NCBI RefSeq assembly: GCF_036345255.1
Contig: NZ_CP107783.1
Location: 7,867,001-7,931,000, forward strand
Direction of reading: 5' to 3'
Source of the DNA: Streptomyces sp. NBC_00569
GTDB lineage: Bacteria; Actinomycetota; Actinomycetes; Streptomycetales; Streptomycetaceae
DNA: 64,000 nt
Shown: piece by piece, positions 16,322-25,601 of the stretch
Position numbering within the stretch: position 1 is the stretch's first letter
Layout: each line of letters opens with the position of its first letter
Program-made: the position numbers and the translations under genes
Notes under the pieces: model-generated
The model's input: only the letters and a program-made list of their open reading frames with translations
What the model was told of the DNA's origin: nothing
Database searches by the model: none

Positions 16322-18298
16322 GTGTCAGACGTCCGTGTGATCATCCAACGCGATTCCGAGCGGGAAGAGCGCGTGGTGACGACGGGCACTACGGCCGCCG
16401 AGCTCTTCGCCGGCGAGCGCACCATCGTCGCCGCCCGTGTGGCCGGCGAGCTGAAGGACCTCGCGTACGCCGTGCAGGACGGCGAGGAGGTCGAGCCCGT
16501 CGAGATCTCCTCCGAGGACGGCCTCAACATCCTGCGCCACTCCACCGCCCACGTGATGGCGCAGGCCGTGCAGGAGCTGTTCCCCGACGCGAAGCTGGGC
16601 ATCGGTCCGCCGGTCAAGGACGGCTTCTACTACGACTTCGACGTGGAGAAGCCCTTCACGCCCGAGGATCTCAAGGCCATCGAGAAGAAGATGCAGGAGA
16701 TCCAGAAGCGCGGGCAGCGCTTCTCGCGCCGTGTCGTCACCGACGAGGACGCCCGCGAGGAGCTGGCCGACGAGCCGTACAAGCTGGAGCTCATCGGCAT
16801 CAAGGGCTCCGCGTCCACCGACGACGGTGCGAATGTCGAGGTGGGCGGCGGCGAGCTGACCATCTACGACAACCTCGACGCCAAGACCGGTGACCTGTGC
16901 TGGAAGGACCTCTGCCGCGGTCCCCACCTGCCCACCACCCGCAACATCCCCGCGTTCAAGCTGATGCGGAACGCGGCGGCGTACTGGCGCGGCAGCGAGA
17001 AGAACCCGATGCTCCAGCGCATCTACGGCACCGCCTGGCCGTCGAAGGACGAGCTGAAGGCGCACCTGGAGTTCCTCGCCGAGGCCGAGAAGCGCGACCA
17101 CCGCAAGCTGGGCAACGAGCTGGACCTGTTCTCCATCCCCGACCAGATCGGTTCCGGTCTGGCCGTCTTCCACCCCAAGGGCGGCATCATCCGCCGGGTC
17201 ATGGAGGACTACTCGCGCCGCCGGCACGAGGAGGAGGGCTACGAGTTCGTCTACACCCCCCACGCCACGAAGGGGAAGCTCTTCGAGACCTCGGGCCACC
17301 TGGACTGGTACGCCGACGGCATGTACCCGCCCATGCAGCTCGACGAGGGCGTGGACTACTACCTCAAGCCCATGAACTGCCCGATGCACAACCTGATCTT
17401 CGATGCGCGCGGGCGTTCCTACCGTGAACTGCCGCTGCGCCTCTTCGAGTTCGGCACCGTGTACCGGTACGAGAAGTCGGGCGTCGTGCACGGCCTCACC
17501 CGCGCTCGCGGCTTCACGCAGGACGACGCGCACATCTACTGCACCAAGGAGCAGATGGCGCAGGAGCTCGACAAGACGCTCACCTTCGTCCTCGGCCTGC
17601 TGCGCGACTACGGCCTCACCGACTTCTACCTGGAGCTGTCCACCAAGGACCCGGAGAAGTTCGTCGGCTCGGACGAGGTCTGGGAAGAGGCCACCGAGAC
17701 GCTGCGCCAGGTCGCCGAGAAGCAGGGCCTCCCGCTGGTCCCGGACCCGGGCGGCGCCGCGTTCTACGGCCCGAAGATCTCCGTCCAGGCGAAGGACGCC
17801 ATCGGTCGCACCTGGCAGATGTCGACCGTGCAGCTCGACTTCAACCTGCCGGAGCGCTTCAACCTGGAGTACACCGGCCCCGACGGCACCAAGCAGCGCC
17901 CGGTCATGATCCACCGTGCGCTGTTCGGCTCCATCGAGCGGTTCTTCGCGGTGCTCCTCGAGCACTACGCGGGTGCCTTCCCGGCCTGGCTCGCGCCGGT
18001 GCAGGCGGTCGGCATCCCGATCGGTGACGCGCACATCCCGTACCTCGAGGAGTTCGCGGCCAAGGCGAAGAGGAGGGGGCTGCGCGTCGACGTGGACTCT
18101 TCGTCGGACCGTATGCAGAAGAAGATCAGGAACGCGCAGAAGCAGAAGGTGCCGTTCATGATCATCGCGGGCGACGAGGACATGGCGGCCGGCGCCGTCT
18201 CCTTCCGCTACCGCGACGGCTCGCAGGAGAACGGCATCCCCGTCGACGAGGCGATCGAGAAGATCGTCAAGGTCGTCGAGGAGCGCGTGCAGGTCTGA
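16322..18298 (+). CDS. thrS: Threonyl-tRNA synthetase
   Basis: Class II synthetase charging tRNA-Thr, 658 residues, the normal full length. Domains in order: TGS (about 1-65), editing domain with the [11 protein letters not shown] motif, catalytic core (KPMNCPMHN with the zinc Cys near 353, [23 protein letters not shown]), and an anticodon-binding C-terminus. The GTG has AGGAG at good spacing; an open frame upstream is not supported. TACGAT at about 16256-16261 may be the -10. I see no T-box leader. Confidence 0.98.
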   Translation: MSDVRVIIQRDSEREERVVTTGTTAAELFAGERTIVAARVAGELKDLAYAVQDGEEVEPVEISSEDGLNILRHSTAHVMAQAVQELFPDAKLGIGPPVKDGFYYDFDVEKPFTPEDLKAIEKKMQEIQKRGQRFSRRVVTDEDAREELADEPYKLELIGIKGSASTDDGANVEVGGGELTIYDNLDAKTGDLCWKDLCRGPHLPTTRNIPAFKLMRNAAAYWRGSEKNPMLQRIYGTAWPSKDELKAHLEFLAEAEKRDHRKLGNELDLFSIPDQIGSGLAVFHPKGGIIRRVMEDYSRRRHEEEGYEFVYTPHATKGKLFETSGHLDWYADGMYPPMQLDEGVDYYLKPMNCPMHNLIFDARGRSYRELPLRLFEFGTVYRYEKSGVVHGLTRARGFTQDDAHIYCTKEQMAQELDKTLTFVLGLLRDYGLTDFYLELSTKDPEKFVGSDEVWEEATETLRQVAEKQGLPLVPDPGGAAFYGPKISVQAKDAIGRTWQMSTVQLDFNLPERFNLEYTGPDGTKQRPVMIHRALFGSIERFFAVLLEHYAGAFPAWLAPVQAVGIPIGDAHIPYLEEFAAKAKRRGLRVDVDSSSDRMQKKIRNAQKQKVPFMIIAGDEDMAAGAVSFRYRDGSQENGIPVDEAIEKIVKVVEERVQV

Positions 18299-18328
18299 CG
18301 CCGCCGCTGACGGCAGCGACGTACGACA

Positions 18329-18997
18329 TCAAGGGGCCCCCGGGAAGTTCCCCGGGGGCCTTTCGTCGCCGTCGCGCCGGAACACCTGGAACATCCAGGA
18401 CGAGAACGAGCCCGTGATCACCCCGAGCAGCGCCAGGCCGCACGCCATCAGCGCCACCGCCACCAGACGCCCGAGCGGGGTCACCGGGACCATGTCGCCG
18501 TATCCGACGGTCGACAGCGTCGAGCAGGCCCACCACACGGAGTCCCCGAAGGTACGGATCGTGGCGTGCGGCTGCCCGTGCTCGACCTGGTACATGGCCA
18601 GGGACGCGGAGAATCCGAGCAGCCCCGTGGACATTGCGGCGTAGGTCGCCACGCGCGCGTGCAGACTGAGCCGCGGCTGTTCGTGCCGGCGCTGCACGGC
18701 GTCGTAGGTCCGCACGATCTGCAGTGGGCGCAGCAGCGGCAGCACCACGACCACCGCGTCCAGCCAGTGGTGGCGCACGAACGAGAGCCCCTTGCCGCTG
18801 TGGCGCCATCGGATGGCGAAGTCCAGCGCGAAGACGGCCCAGGCGGCGGAGGTCACCGCGAGACACGCGTCGCGCACCGCCTCCGGAAGCTCGTGCCCCA
18901 GGACTCTGACCGCGTACGACGCGAGGAACAGCAGGGCCGCCACCGTCAGCGGGGTCTCCATCCGGTGCTCCCACGGCGTGCGCCGTCTCTCGTCCAT
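18329..18997 (-). CDS. Voltage-gated-type potassium channel protein
   Basis: 222 residues, six predicted membrane segments with an S4-like stretch (LPLLRPLQIVRTYDAVQRRH), then a pore helix and selectivity filter TVGYGD at 163-168, then an inner helix. This is the single-pore voltage-gated-like channel layout forming tetramers for potassium flux across the cytoplasmic membrane. There is no RCK or other cytoplasmic regulatory domain. The C-terminus is short and Gly/Pro-rich, encoded within the thrS terminator. Divergent from the HIT-domain gene. Confidence 0.88.
   Translation of the reverse strand: MDERRRTPWEHRMETPLTVAALLFLASYAVRVLGHELPEAVRDACLAVTSAAWAVFALDFAIRWRHSGKGLSFVRHHWLDAVVVVLPLLRPLQIVRTYDAVQRRHEQPRLSLHARVATYAAMSTGLLGFSASLAMYQVEHGQPHATIRTFGDSVWWACSTLSTVGYGDMVPVTPLGRLVAVALMACGLALLGVITGSFSSWMFQVFRRDGDERPPGNFPGAP
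18331..18363 (+). terminator. thrS terminator overlapping the 3' end of the channel gene
   Basis: A 10-bp GGCCCCCGGG/CCCGGGGGCC stem (extendable by wobble pairs) followed by TTT lies 33 bases after the thrS stop. The left and right arms are also the last codons of the converging potassium-channel gene. Confidence 0.75.
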
Positions 18998-19075
18998 CGG
19001 TCAAGGATCGCGGGCGGGGACCGGGAGCTGCCCCGCCGACACGCTTCGAACGGGCGAAGCCATATGCTGCACCAC

Positions 19076-19630
19076 ATGACGAGTGAGCCGGAGCAGCACA
19101 CGGGGCCGGTGGGTGAGCCGGACGGGTTCGGGCGCCTTTGGACGCCGCACCGGATGGCCTACATCCAGGGGGAGAACAAGCCGACCGGACCGGGCGCCGA
19201 CGACGGCTGTCCGTTCTGCGCCGCACCCGGCATGACCGACGAGGAAGCGCTGATCGTGGCGCGCGGCGCGAGCGTCTACGCGATCCTCAACCTCTATCCG
19301 TACAACGGTGGCCACCTGATGGTGCTGCCGTACCGGCACGTCGCCGACTACACGGACCTGGACGACGGCGAGACCGCCGAGCTGGCCCTCTTCACCAAGC
19401 ACGCCATGGCCGCGCTGCGCACCGCGTCCGGGGCGCACGGCTTCAACATCGGCATGAACCAGGGCACGGTGGCGGGGGCGGGCATCGCCGCGCACCTTCA
19501 CCAGCACATCGTTCCGCGCTGGGGCGGCGACACCAACTTCATGCCCGTGGTCGGTCACACCAAGGTGCTGCCGCAGCTGCTCGGCGACACCAGGACCGCG
19601 CTGGCCAAGGCCTGGCCGGACGCCGACTGA
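19076..19630 (+). CDS. HIT-domain nucleotide hydrolase/transferase
   Basis: 184 residues with the histidine-triad motif H140-L-H142-Q-H144 (IAAHLHQHIVPRW) and a CPFC pair (45-48) that may bind zinc. The NGGHLMVLPYRHV segment is typical of Ap4A phosphorylase/hydrolase-type actinobacterial HIT proteins. The substrate (diadenosine polyphosphate or other nucleotide conjugate) is inferred. I chose the second ATG because TATGCT lies seven bases before it, suggesting a leaderless start; the ATG at 19064 is the alternative. It directly precedes no PIM gene here, unlike in some relatives. Confidence 0.85.
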   Translation: MTSEPEQHTGPVGEPDGFGRLWTPHRMAYIQGENKPTGPGADDGCPFCAAPGMTDEEALIVARGASVYAILNLYPYNGGHLMVLPYRHVADYTDLDDGETAELALFTKHAMAALRTASGAHGFNIGMNQGTVAGAGIAAHLHQHIVPRWGGDTNFMPVVGHTKVLPQLLGDTRTALAKAWPDAD

Positions 19631-19646
19631 GCCGATCGTGACCGGT

Positions 19647-19682
19647 CGGCCGGCCCCGGGCGAGTACGTCCGGGGCCGGCCG
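19647..19682. terminator. Bidirectional terminator
   Basis: 13-bp perfect GC stem (CGGCCGGCCCCGG and its complement) with a 10-nt loop between the stop of the HIT gene and the converging membrane-protein gene. Confidence 0.8.
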
Positions 19683-19689
19683 CGCCCGG

Positions 19690-21357
19690 TCAGGTGTCGT
19701 ACACGTCGGCGTTCATCGGCGTCGGGGACTGGACCAGGTTGCTCAGGAACGACGAGCGCGTACCGAACTTCTCGGTGTCCACGCCGTTCTCCTCCAAGAC
19801 CTTGATCGCCGCCGCGTGCACCACGCGCAGGACCGGGGTGGCCGTGCGCAGCGCGTCGTCCGCCATGAAGCGGTGCCGCCACGGCTTGTCCGCCCAGGCG
19901 TGCCGCAGTCCGAAGGGCTCGGGCAGGATCAGCTTGCCGCCTATGAAGTCCAGGAGCGGCGGGTACCACGTGAAGGGCGCGCGCACCGCGAGGCGGACCA
20001 CCTCGTCGGGCTCGATGAGCGGGAGCTTCTTCTCCACCGTCTCCCAGAACTTGACGGCCTTGGCGACTTCCTTCACCTTCGGCTCGGGCTTCGTCGTGAA
20101 CAGGGAGTGCACCGGGCCGAGCGCATGGCCCGTGATCTCGATGCGCAGCGTCTCGTGCAGCACCGTCACCGTGATCAGCATCGTGATGACCAACTGGCCG
20201 TCCCAGAGGGTGAACTGCACGCCCAGGTAGTGGCGGTCACCGCTGCCGAACTGCTGCTCGTTGCAGATCCGCTGTATCTCGTGGTTCTTGATCTGGAAGG
20301 CCTCGACGTCGGTGCCGCTGGGGCGGGCCACCTTCTTCGCGTTCTCCCCGATCGGCGAGACGATCCAGTGCTTGATCGACGGCGTCGGGAACCCGCCCGT
20401 GTGCAGGGGGCCGCGCTCCAGGAGCCGCAGCTTGTCGTGGACCGCCCGTATGACGTCCCAGCTGCGGAACGGGTGGATCTCCGCGCCCTCGTCGCGGGGA
20501 ATCAGTTCCTCGGCGAGCTGCCAGCTGCCCCAGCGGGTGCCCATGCCGAGGATGCCCTTGGGGCCCGCGTAGAACACGGCGTTGGACTGCTGCTCGGCGG
20601 TCAGCTTGGCGAGGCTCTGGCGCAGTCGCTCGGCGGCCGTCTCGCCCGGGCTGCCGGGCACCGCCTCCGGGATCTTGGCGCCGATGCCGCCGCCCGCGAG
20701 CAGGCTGTCCCAGCGCTCCCGCATGTCCTGCGCCGTGCGCTCGCAGATCTGGCGGGCCCACAGCCATCCGACCACGGGCGCCACGACCGCCGCCCGCAGG
20801 TACCAGGCCCAGAAGCCCGTGAACGGCAGCCGGACCATGAAGATCACGGCGACGGCCGCGACCGCCACCATCAGCGTCGTGAACAGCGCGGCCATGCGCT
20901 TGTTCTCGTGGCCGGCGATCATGCGGCGGATCTGGAAGACGAGCAGCCACACGATCAGGCCGGGCAGGAAGAGCAGGCCGCACAGCGCCATCACGGCCGT
21001 CAGCCAGCTGTCGCGCTGCTTACGGATCCGGTTCGCCGCGAGACAGTGCTCGACGACGACCTGCGGCTCGGTGCCGAAGGACTGGATGAGCGGCTTGCGG
21101 GCGCCGCCGAGCAGTCGGCCCTGGACGGCCCGCGAGAACGCCTCGCCCAGATTCGGCGCAGCCAGCGACCAAAGTCCCTTCTTCACCTCGGACTTGTGCC
21201 ACTCGCTGTTGGCGGCGAGCAGCTCGTCCACCTTCGCGTCCCGGTACGCCGCCGAAGCGAGGGCGTACGTGGCCGCGGTCTGGCCCGCGGAGCCGTGCAA
21301 CGGCACCTGCGCTCCGGGCCTGAAGTCGAATACGTCGTCCGCCACTGCCGCCCCCAT
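19690..21357 (-). CDS. Large membrane protein of unknown function
   Basis: 555 residues, family not recognised. A cytoplasmic N-terminal portion is followed by three hydrophobic stretches (about 119-143, 157-176, 185-201). A ~350-residue, apparently soluble C-terminal part follows, rich in beta strands (HYLGVQFTLWDGQLVITMLITVTV etc.). The start is uncertain: I use the ATG giving MGAAVADDVFDF; an upstream in-frame start would add 17 residues. Separated by a hairpin from the upstream-lying EF-G-like gene on the same strand. No function can be assigned. Confidence 0.65.
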   Translation of the reverse strand: MGAAVADDVFDFRPGAQVPLHGSAGQTAATYALASAAYRDAKVDELLAANSEWHKSEVKKGLWSLAAPNLGEAFSRAVQGRLLGGARKPLIQSFGTEPQVVVEHCLAANRIRKQRDSWLTAVMALCGLLFLPGLIVWLLVFQIRRMIAGHENKRMAALFTTLMVAVAAVAVIFMVRLPFTGFWAWYLRAAVVAPVVGWLWARQICERTAQDMRERWDSLLAGGGIGAKIPEAVPGSPGETAAERLRQSLAKLTAEQQSNAVFYAGPKGILGMGTRWGSWQLAEELIPRDEGAEIHPFRSWDVIRAVHDKLRLLERGPLHTGGFPTPSIKHWIVSPIGENAKKVARPSGTDVEAFQIKNHEIQRICNEQQFGSGDRHYLGVQFTLWDGQLVITMLITVTVLHETLRIEITGHALGPVHSLFTTKPEPKVKEVAKAVKFWETVEKKLPLIEPDEVVRLAVRAPFTWYPPLLDFIGGKLILPEPFGLRHAWADKPWRHRFMADDALRTATPVLRVVHAAAIKVLEENGVDTEKFGTRSSFLSNLVQSPTPMNADVYDT

Positions 21358-21484
21358 CGCCGCGCGCCTTCGCTCCTGCGGCTTTCCCGACTTCCTTGCC
21401 CCGCACACCTGTTGATCAGGTCATCGGCTTGATCGGGTCTTCAGCGTATCCGGGCCCGCCGACATCCGTCAGAGGACGGCCGAA

Positions 21485-21517
21485 GCCGCCCGCCCGGAAG
21501 GGGATCGGGCGGGCGGC
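21485..21517 (-). terminator. Terminator after the EF-G-like gene
   Basis: 12-bp stem GCCGCCCGCCCG/CGGGCGGGCGGC with a 9-nt loop, 30 bases beyond the stop of the minus-strand EF-G-like gene. Confidence 0.75.
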
Positions 21518-21547
21518 CCGGCTGTCGGACGGCCGGGGTAGGGCCAA

Positions 21548-23755
21548 CTATGAGACGTTCTGGGCCTGTTGGCGCATCCTGTCGCCCAGCTGCGAAGGCA
21601 TCGGCTCGTGCCGCGCGTACGCCCGGCTGAACCGCCCCGTGCCGTGCGACAGCGACCGCAGGTCCACCGCGTACCGGCCGATCTCGATCTCCGGGATCTC
21701 CGCCCGCACGAGCGTGCGAGACCCCGGCGCCTGTTCCGTGCCGACCACGCGGCCGCGCCGCCCCGACAGGTCGCTCATCACCGCGCCCACGTACTCGTCG
21801 GCGACGAGCACCTGCACCTCGGCCACCGGCTCCAGGAGATGGATCTTCGCGTCCGCCGCCGCCTCCCGCAGCGCCAGCGCGCCCGCCGTCTGGAACGCCG
21901 CGTCGGAGGAGTCCACCGAGTGCGCCTTGCCGTCGAGCAGCGTGATCCGCACATCGATGAGGGGATAGCCCGCGGCCACGCCCTTGGCGGCCTGTGCCCG
22001 CACGCCCTTCTCCACGGACGGGATGAACTGCCGGGGCACCGCACCGCCGACGACCTTGTCCACGAACTCGATGCCGGAGCCGTTCGGCAGCGGCTCCACC
22101 TCGATCTCGCAGATCGCGAACTGCCCGTGCCCGCCGGACTGCTTCACATGCCGCCCGCGACCTGCCGACCTGTCGGCGAACGTCTCCCTCAGCGAGACCT
22201 TGTGGGGGACCACGTCGACCTGGACGCCGTACCGGTTGCGCAGCCGCTCCAGGGCGACGTCCGCATGGGCCTCACCGAGGCACCACAGGACGACCTGGTG
22301 CGTGGCCTGGTTCTGTTCGAGCCGCATCGTCGGGTCCTCGGCGACCAGCCGGGACAGGCCCTGCGAGAGCTTGTCCTCGTCCGGCTTGCTGTGTGCCTGG
22401 ATCGCCAGCGGAAGCAGTGGGTCCGGCATGTCCCAGGGCTCCATGAGGAGCGGGTCGTCCTTGGCGGAGAGGGTGTCGCCGGTCTCCGCCCTGCCGAGCT
22501 TGGCCACGCACGCCATGTCACCGGCGATGCAGTGGGAGAGCACGCGCTGCTGTTTCCCGAAGGGTGACGAGAGGGCGCCGATGCGTTCGTCGACGTCGTG
22601 GTCCTCGTGGCCGCGGTCGGCGAGGCCGTGCCCCGACACATGCACCGTGTCGTCGGGTCGCAGGGTTCCGGAGAAGACCCGTACCAGCGAGATCCGGCCC
22701 ACGTACGGATCGGACGCCGTCTTCACGACCTCGGCGACCAGGGGGCCGTCCGGATCGCAGACGTTCACCGTGCGCGCGTCGCCCGACGGGGTGGTGACCA
22801 CGGGGGCCGCGCGCTCCAGGGGAGTGGGGAAGCCGCCCGTGATGAGTTCGAGCAGCTCGACCGTGCCGATGCCCTGCCGGGCGCCCGCAGCCGCGGGGGC
22901 AGCGGCGAGCACGGGGTGGAAGACACCGCGCGCGACGGCCCGTTCCAGGTCCCCGACCAGCGTCTTGTAGTCGATCTCCTCACCGCCCACATAGCGGTCC
23001 ATGAGGGTCTCGTCCTCGCTCTCGGCGATGATCCCCTCGATCAGACGGTTGCGTGCCTCCTCGATGAGCGGCAGCTGATCGGGGTCCGGCTCGGACTCCT
23101 TGCGCTCGCCCGACGCGTAGTCGAACACGCGCTGTGACAGGAGGCCGACGAGGCCGGTGACCGGCGCGTGCCCGTCGGGCCCCGGCTCGCCGCGCAGGGG
23201 CAGGTAGAGCGGGATGACGGCGTCCGGATCGTCGCCGCCGAAGAACGTCTCACAGGTCCGCGTCATCTGTTCGAAGTCGGAACGCGCCGCCTCCAGGTGT
23301 GTCACCACGATGGCGCGTGGCATGCCGACCGCCGCGCACTCCTCCCACACCATGCGCGTCGCGCCCGCCATGGTCTCGGGCCCGTCGGACGCCGAGACGA
23401 CGAAGAGGGCCGCGTCCGCTGCCCGCAGACCGGCCCTCAGCTCCCCGACGAAATCCGCGTATCCGGGGGTGTCCAGAAGATTGATCTTGTACCCGTCCCA
23501 TTCGAGGGGCACCAGGGAGAGCTGCACCGACCGCTGCTGCCGGTGCTCGATCTCGTCGTAGTCGGAAACGGCGGTGCCGTCCTCCACCCGGCCCGCCCTG
23601 TTCACCGCCCCCGCGGTCAGCGCGAGAGCCTCCACCAATGTCGTCTTGCCCGATCCGCTGTGGCCGACCAGCACCACATTCCTCACGGACGCGGGGTGGT
23701 CGGCCGCCGTAGCCCTGCCGGCGGCTCCGGTGTGTGTGTTCGCCTTGTCGCCCAT
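21548..23755 (-). CDS. Elongation factor G-like protein (EF-G2 type)
   Basis: 735-residue translational GTPase paralogue of EF-G. The P-loop GHSGSGKTT is at 31-39, G3 TPGYADF is clear, and the C-terminal EF-G domains IV/V are present (LVADEYVGAVMSDLSGRRGRV). The G4 guanine-specificity motif NKxD is not found; the corresponding place reads VVTHLEAA. Together with the lone location away from the str operon, this makes it the actinobacterial EF-G-like group rather than the main translocase. Starts at ATG (MGDKANTH) with GGGAGG upstream. Role unknown. Confidence 0.88.
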   Translation of the reverse strand: MGDKANTHTGAAGRATAADHPASVRNVVLVGHSGSGKTTLVEALALTAGAVNRAGRVEDGTAVSDYDEIEHRQQRSVQLSLVPLEWDGYKINLLDTPGYADFVGELRAGLRAADAALFVVSASDGPETMAGATRMVWEECAAVGMPRAIVVTHLEAARSDFEQMTRTCETFFGGDDPDAVIPLYLPLRGEPGPDGHAPVTGLVGLLSQRVFDYASGERKESEPDPDQLPLIEEARNRLIEGIIAESEDETLMDRYVGGEEIDYKTLVGDLERAVARGVFHPVLAAAPAAAGARQGIGTVELLELITGGFPTPLERAAPVVTTPSGDARTVNVCDPDGPLVAEVVKTASDPYVGRISLVRVFSGTLRPDDTVHVSGHGLADRGHEDHDVDERIGALSSPFGKQQRVLSHCIAGDMACVAKLGRAETGDTLSAKDDPLLMEPWDMPDPLLPLAIQAHSKPDEDKLSQGLSRLVAEDPTMRLEQNQATHQVVLWCLGEAHADVALERLRNRYGVQVDVVPHKVSLRETFADRSAGRGRHVKQSGGHGQFAICEIEVEPLPNGSGIEFVDKVVGGAVPRQFIPSVEKGVRAQAAKGVAAGYPLIDVRITLLDGKAHSVDSSDAAFQTAGALALREAAADAKIHLLEPVAEVQVLVADEYVGAVMSDLSGRRGRVVGTEQAPGSRTLVRAEIPEIEIGRYAVDLRSLSHGTGRFSRAYARHEPMPSQLGDRMRQQAQNVS

Positions 23756-24024
23756 GCCTTGCCTCCCGGTTACTTGCACGGTGAGGTGGCACCCCTGCTG
23801 AAGAGGGGGTCCCATTGGGCGCGGACACGTGGGACCCGCGACGGCGGCTCCGACGACGCCCGCGGTGTCTTCGAGCTTTCCACTCGCGTCACGGTGCGTC
23901 CATACGTCGTACGTGATCCCCCGGGGCACGCGGGTGCCCGTAGGCCGACCACGCGCGCGCGTGACTACGATGGGCCAGCCGGTAGCCAGAAGGGCCGCGC
24001 GGCCATCCGACCCTCGGGAAGGCC

Positions 24025-24699
24025 ATGCTGAACAAGTACGCGCGTGCATTCTTCACGCGTGTCCTCACACCGTTCGCCGCGTTTCTCATCCGTCGCGGGG
24101 TCAGCCCCGACGCGGTCACGCTCCTCGGTACGGCCGGGGTCGTGGCGGGCGCGCTGGTCTTCTTCCCCCGCGGGGAGTTCTTCTGGGGCACGATCGTCAT
24201 CACGCTGTTCGTGTTCTCGGACCTCGTGGACGGCAACATGGCGCGCCAGCTCGGCCGCACCAGCCGCTGGGGCGCATTCCTCGACTCCACGCTCGACCGC
24301 GTCGCGGACGGCGCGATCTTCGGCGGCCTCGCCCTCTGGTACGCGGGATCCGGCGACGACAACATGCTGTGCGCCGTCTCCATCTTCTGCCTCGCCAGCG
24401 GCCAGGTCGTGTCGTACACCAAGGCCCGCGGTGAGGCCATCGGCCTGCCCGTCGCGGTCAACGGCCTGGTGGAGCGCGCCGAGCGGCTCGTGATCACCCT
24501 CGTCGCCGCCGGCCTCGCCGGGCTGCACACGTTCGGTGTGCCCGGCATCCAGGTCCTGCTGCCGATCGCCCTGTGGGCCGTCGCCGCGGGCAGCCTCGTG
24601 ACGCTGATCCAGCGGATGGTGACCGTCCGCAGGGAGTCGGCGGAGGCCGACGCGGAGGCCGCCGCCGAGGCCTCCCAGGAGAGCGGGACCGCATCGTGA
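24025..24699 (+). CDS. pgsA: Phosphatidylinositol phosphate synthase (CDP-alcohol phosphatidyltransferase)
   Basis: Membrane enzyme joining CDP-diacylglycerol and inositol phosphate, first step to phosphatidylinositol in actinobacteria. The CDP-alcohol signature is complete: D66-x2-D69-G-x2-A-R-x8-G-x3-D87-x3-D91 (SDLVDGNMARQLGR onward). Several hydrophobic helices follow. 224 residues; ATG after GGGAAGG. The acyltransferase start overlaps its stop (GTGA) and the mannosyltransferase comes next. This gene order defines the PIM cluster and favours phosphatidylinositol phosphate synthase over phosphatidylglycerophosphate synthase. Confidence 0.92.
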   Translation: MLNKYARAFFTRVLTPFAAFLIRRGVSPDAVTLLGTAGVVAGALVFFPRGEFFWGTIVITLFVFSDLVDGNMARQLGRTSRWGAFLDSTLDRVADGAIFGGLALWYAGSGDDNMLCAVSIFCLASGQVVSYTKARGEAIGLPVAVNGLVERAERLVITLVAAGLAGLHTFGVPGIQVLLPIALWAVAAGSLVTLIQRMVTVRRESAEADAEAAAEASQESGTAS

Positions 24700-25601
24700 G
24701 CAACGCGCGCGAACGGCTCGTCGACGCCCTCTACGGAGCGGGCTGGAGCACGGTCAAGAAGCTCCCCGAGCCCGTCGCGGTCCGCCTGGGCCGCACCATC
24801 GCCGACCTCACGTGGAGGCGGCGCGGCAAGAGTGTCCTGCGCCTGGAGTCCAACCTCGCGCGCGTGGTGCCCGACGCCTCCCCGGAGCGCCTCAAGGAGC
24901 TCTCCAAGGCGGGCATGCGCTCGTACCTGCGGTACTGGATGGAGTCGTTCCGGCTGCCGTCCTGGAGCGCGGACCGGGTCAGGAACGGCTTCGACATCGA
25001 CGACGTCCACCACCTCACCGACGGCCTCGCCTCCGACAAGGGTGTCATCCTCGCCCTGCCCCACCTGGGCAACTGGGACCTCGCGGGCGCCTGGGTCACC
25101 ACCGAGCTGGAGACCCCGTTCACGACGGTCGCCGAGCGCCTCAAGCCCGAGACCCTCTACGACCGCTTTGTGGCCTACCGCGAGAGCCTCGGCATGGAGG
25201 TCCTGCCGCACGAAGGCGGATCCGCCTTCGGCACCCTCGCGCGCCGCCTGCGCGGCGGCGGCCTGGTCTGCCTGGTCGCCGACCGCGATCTGTCCGAGTC
25301 CGGCGTCGAGGTGAAGTTCTTCGGCGACACCGCGCGCATGCCCGCGGGCCCGGCGATACTCGCCCAGCAGACCGGCGCCCTGCTCCTCCCGGTCACCCTC
25401 TGGTACGACGAGTCGCCCGTCATGCGCGGACGGATCCACGCCCCCATCGAGGTGCCCGAGACAGGTACCCGCGCCGAAAAGACGTCTGTCATGACGCAGG
25501 CGCTGGCCGACGCCTTCGCCACAGGGATCGCCGACCACCCGGAGGACTGGCACATGCTGCAGCGACTCTGGCTCGCTGACCTCGAGGAGCGCCGACCGTG
25601 A
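24696..25601 (+). CDS. Phosphatidylinositol mannoside acyltransferase (PatA/HtrB-like)
   Basis: 301 residues of the lysophospholipid/lipid A acyltransferase family, predicted to acylate the mannose of PIM on the inner membrane face. The HX4D catalytic motif is H123-LGNW-D128 in LPHLGNWDLAGAW, followed by an FGTLARRLRGGGLVCLVADRDL segment. The GTG overlaps the pgsA stop (GTGA). Its own stop overlaps the next start, so the three genes are translationally coupled. The PIM assignment rests on this context. Confidence 0.88.
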   Translation: MSNARERLVDALYGAGWSTVKKLPEPVAVRLGRTIADLTWRRRGKSVLRLESNLARVVPDASPERLKELSKAGMRSYLRYWMESFRLPSWSADRVRNGFDIDDVHHLTDGLASDKGVILALPHLGNWDLAGAWVTTELETPFTTVAERLKPETLYDRFVAYRESLGMEVLPHEGGSAFGTLARRLRGGGLVCLVADRDLSESGVEVKFFGDTARMPAGPAILAQQTGALLLPVTLWYDESPVMRGRIHAPIEVPETGTRAEKTSVMTQALADAFATGIADHPEDWHMLQRLWLADLEERRP

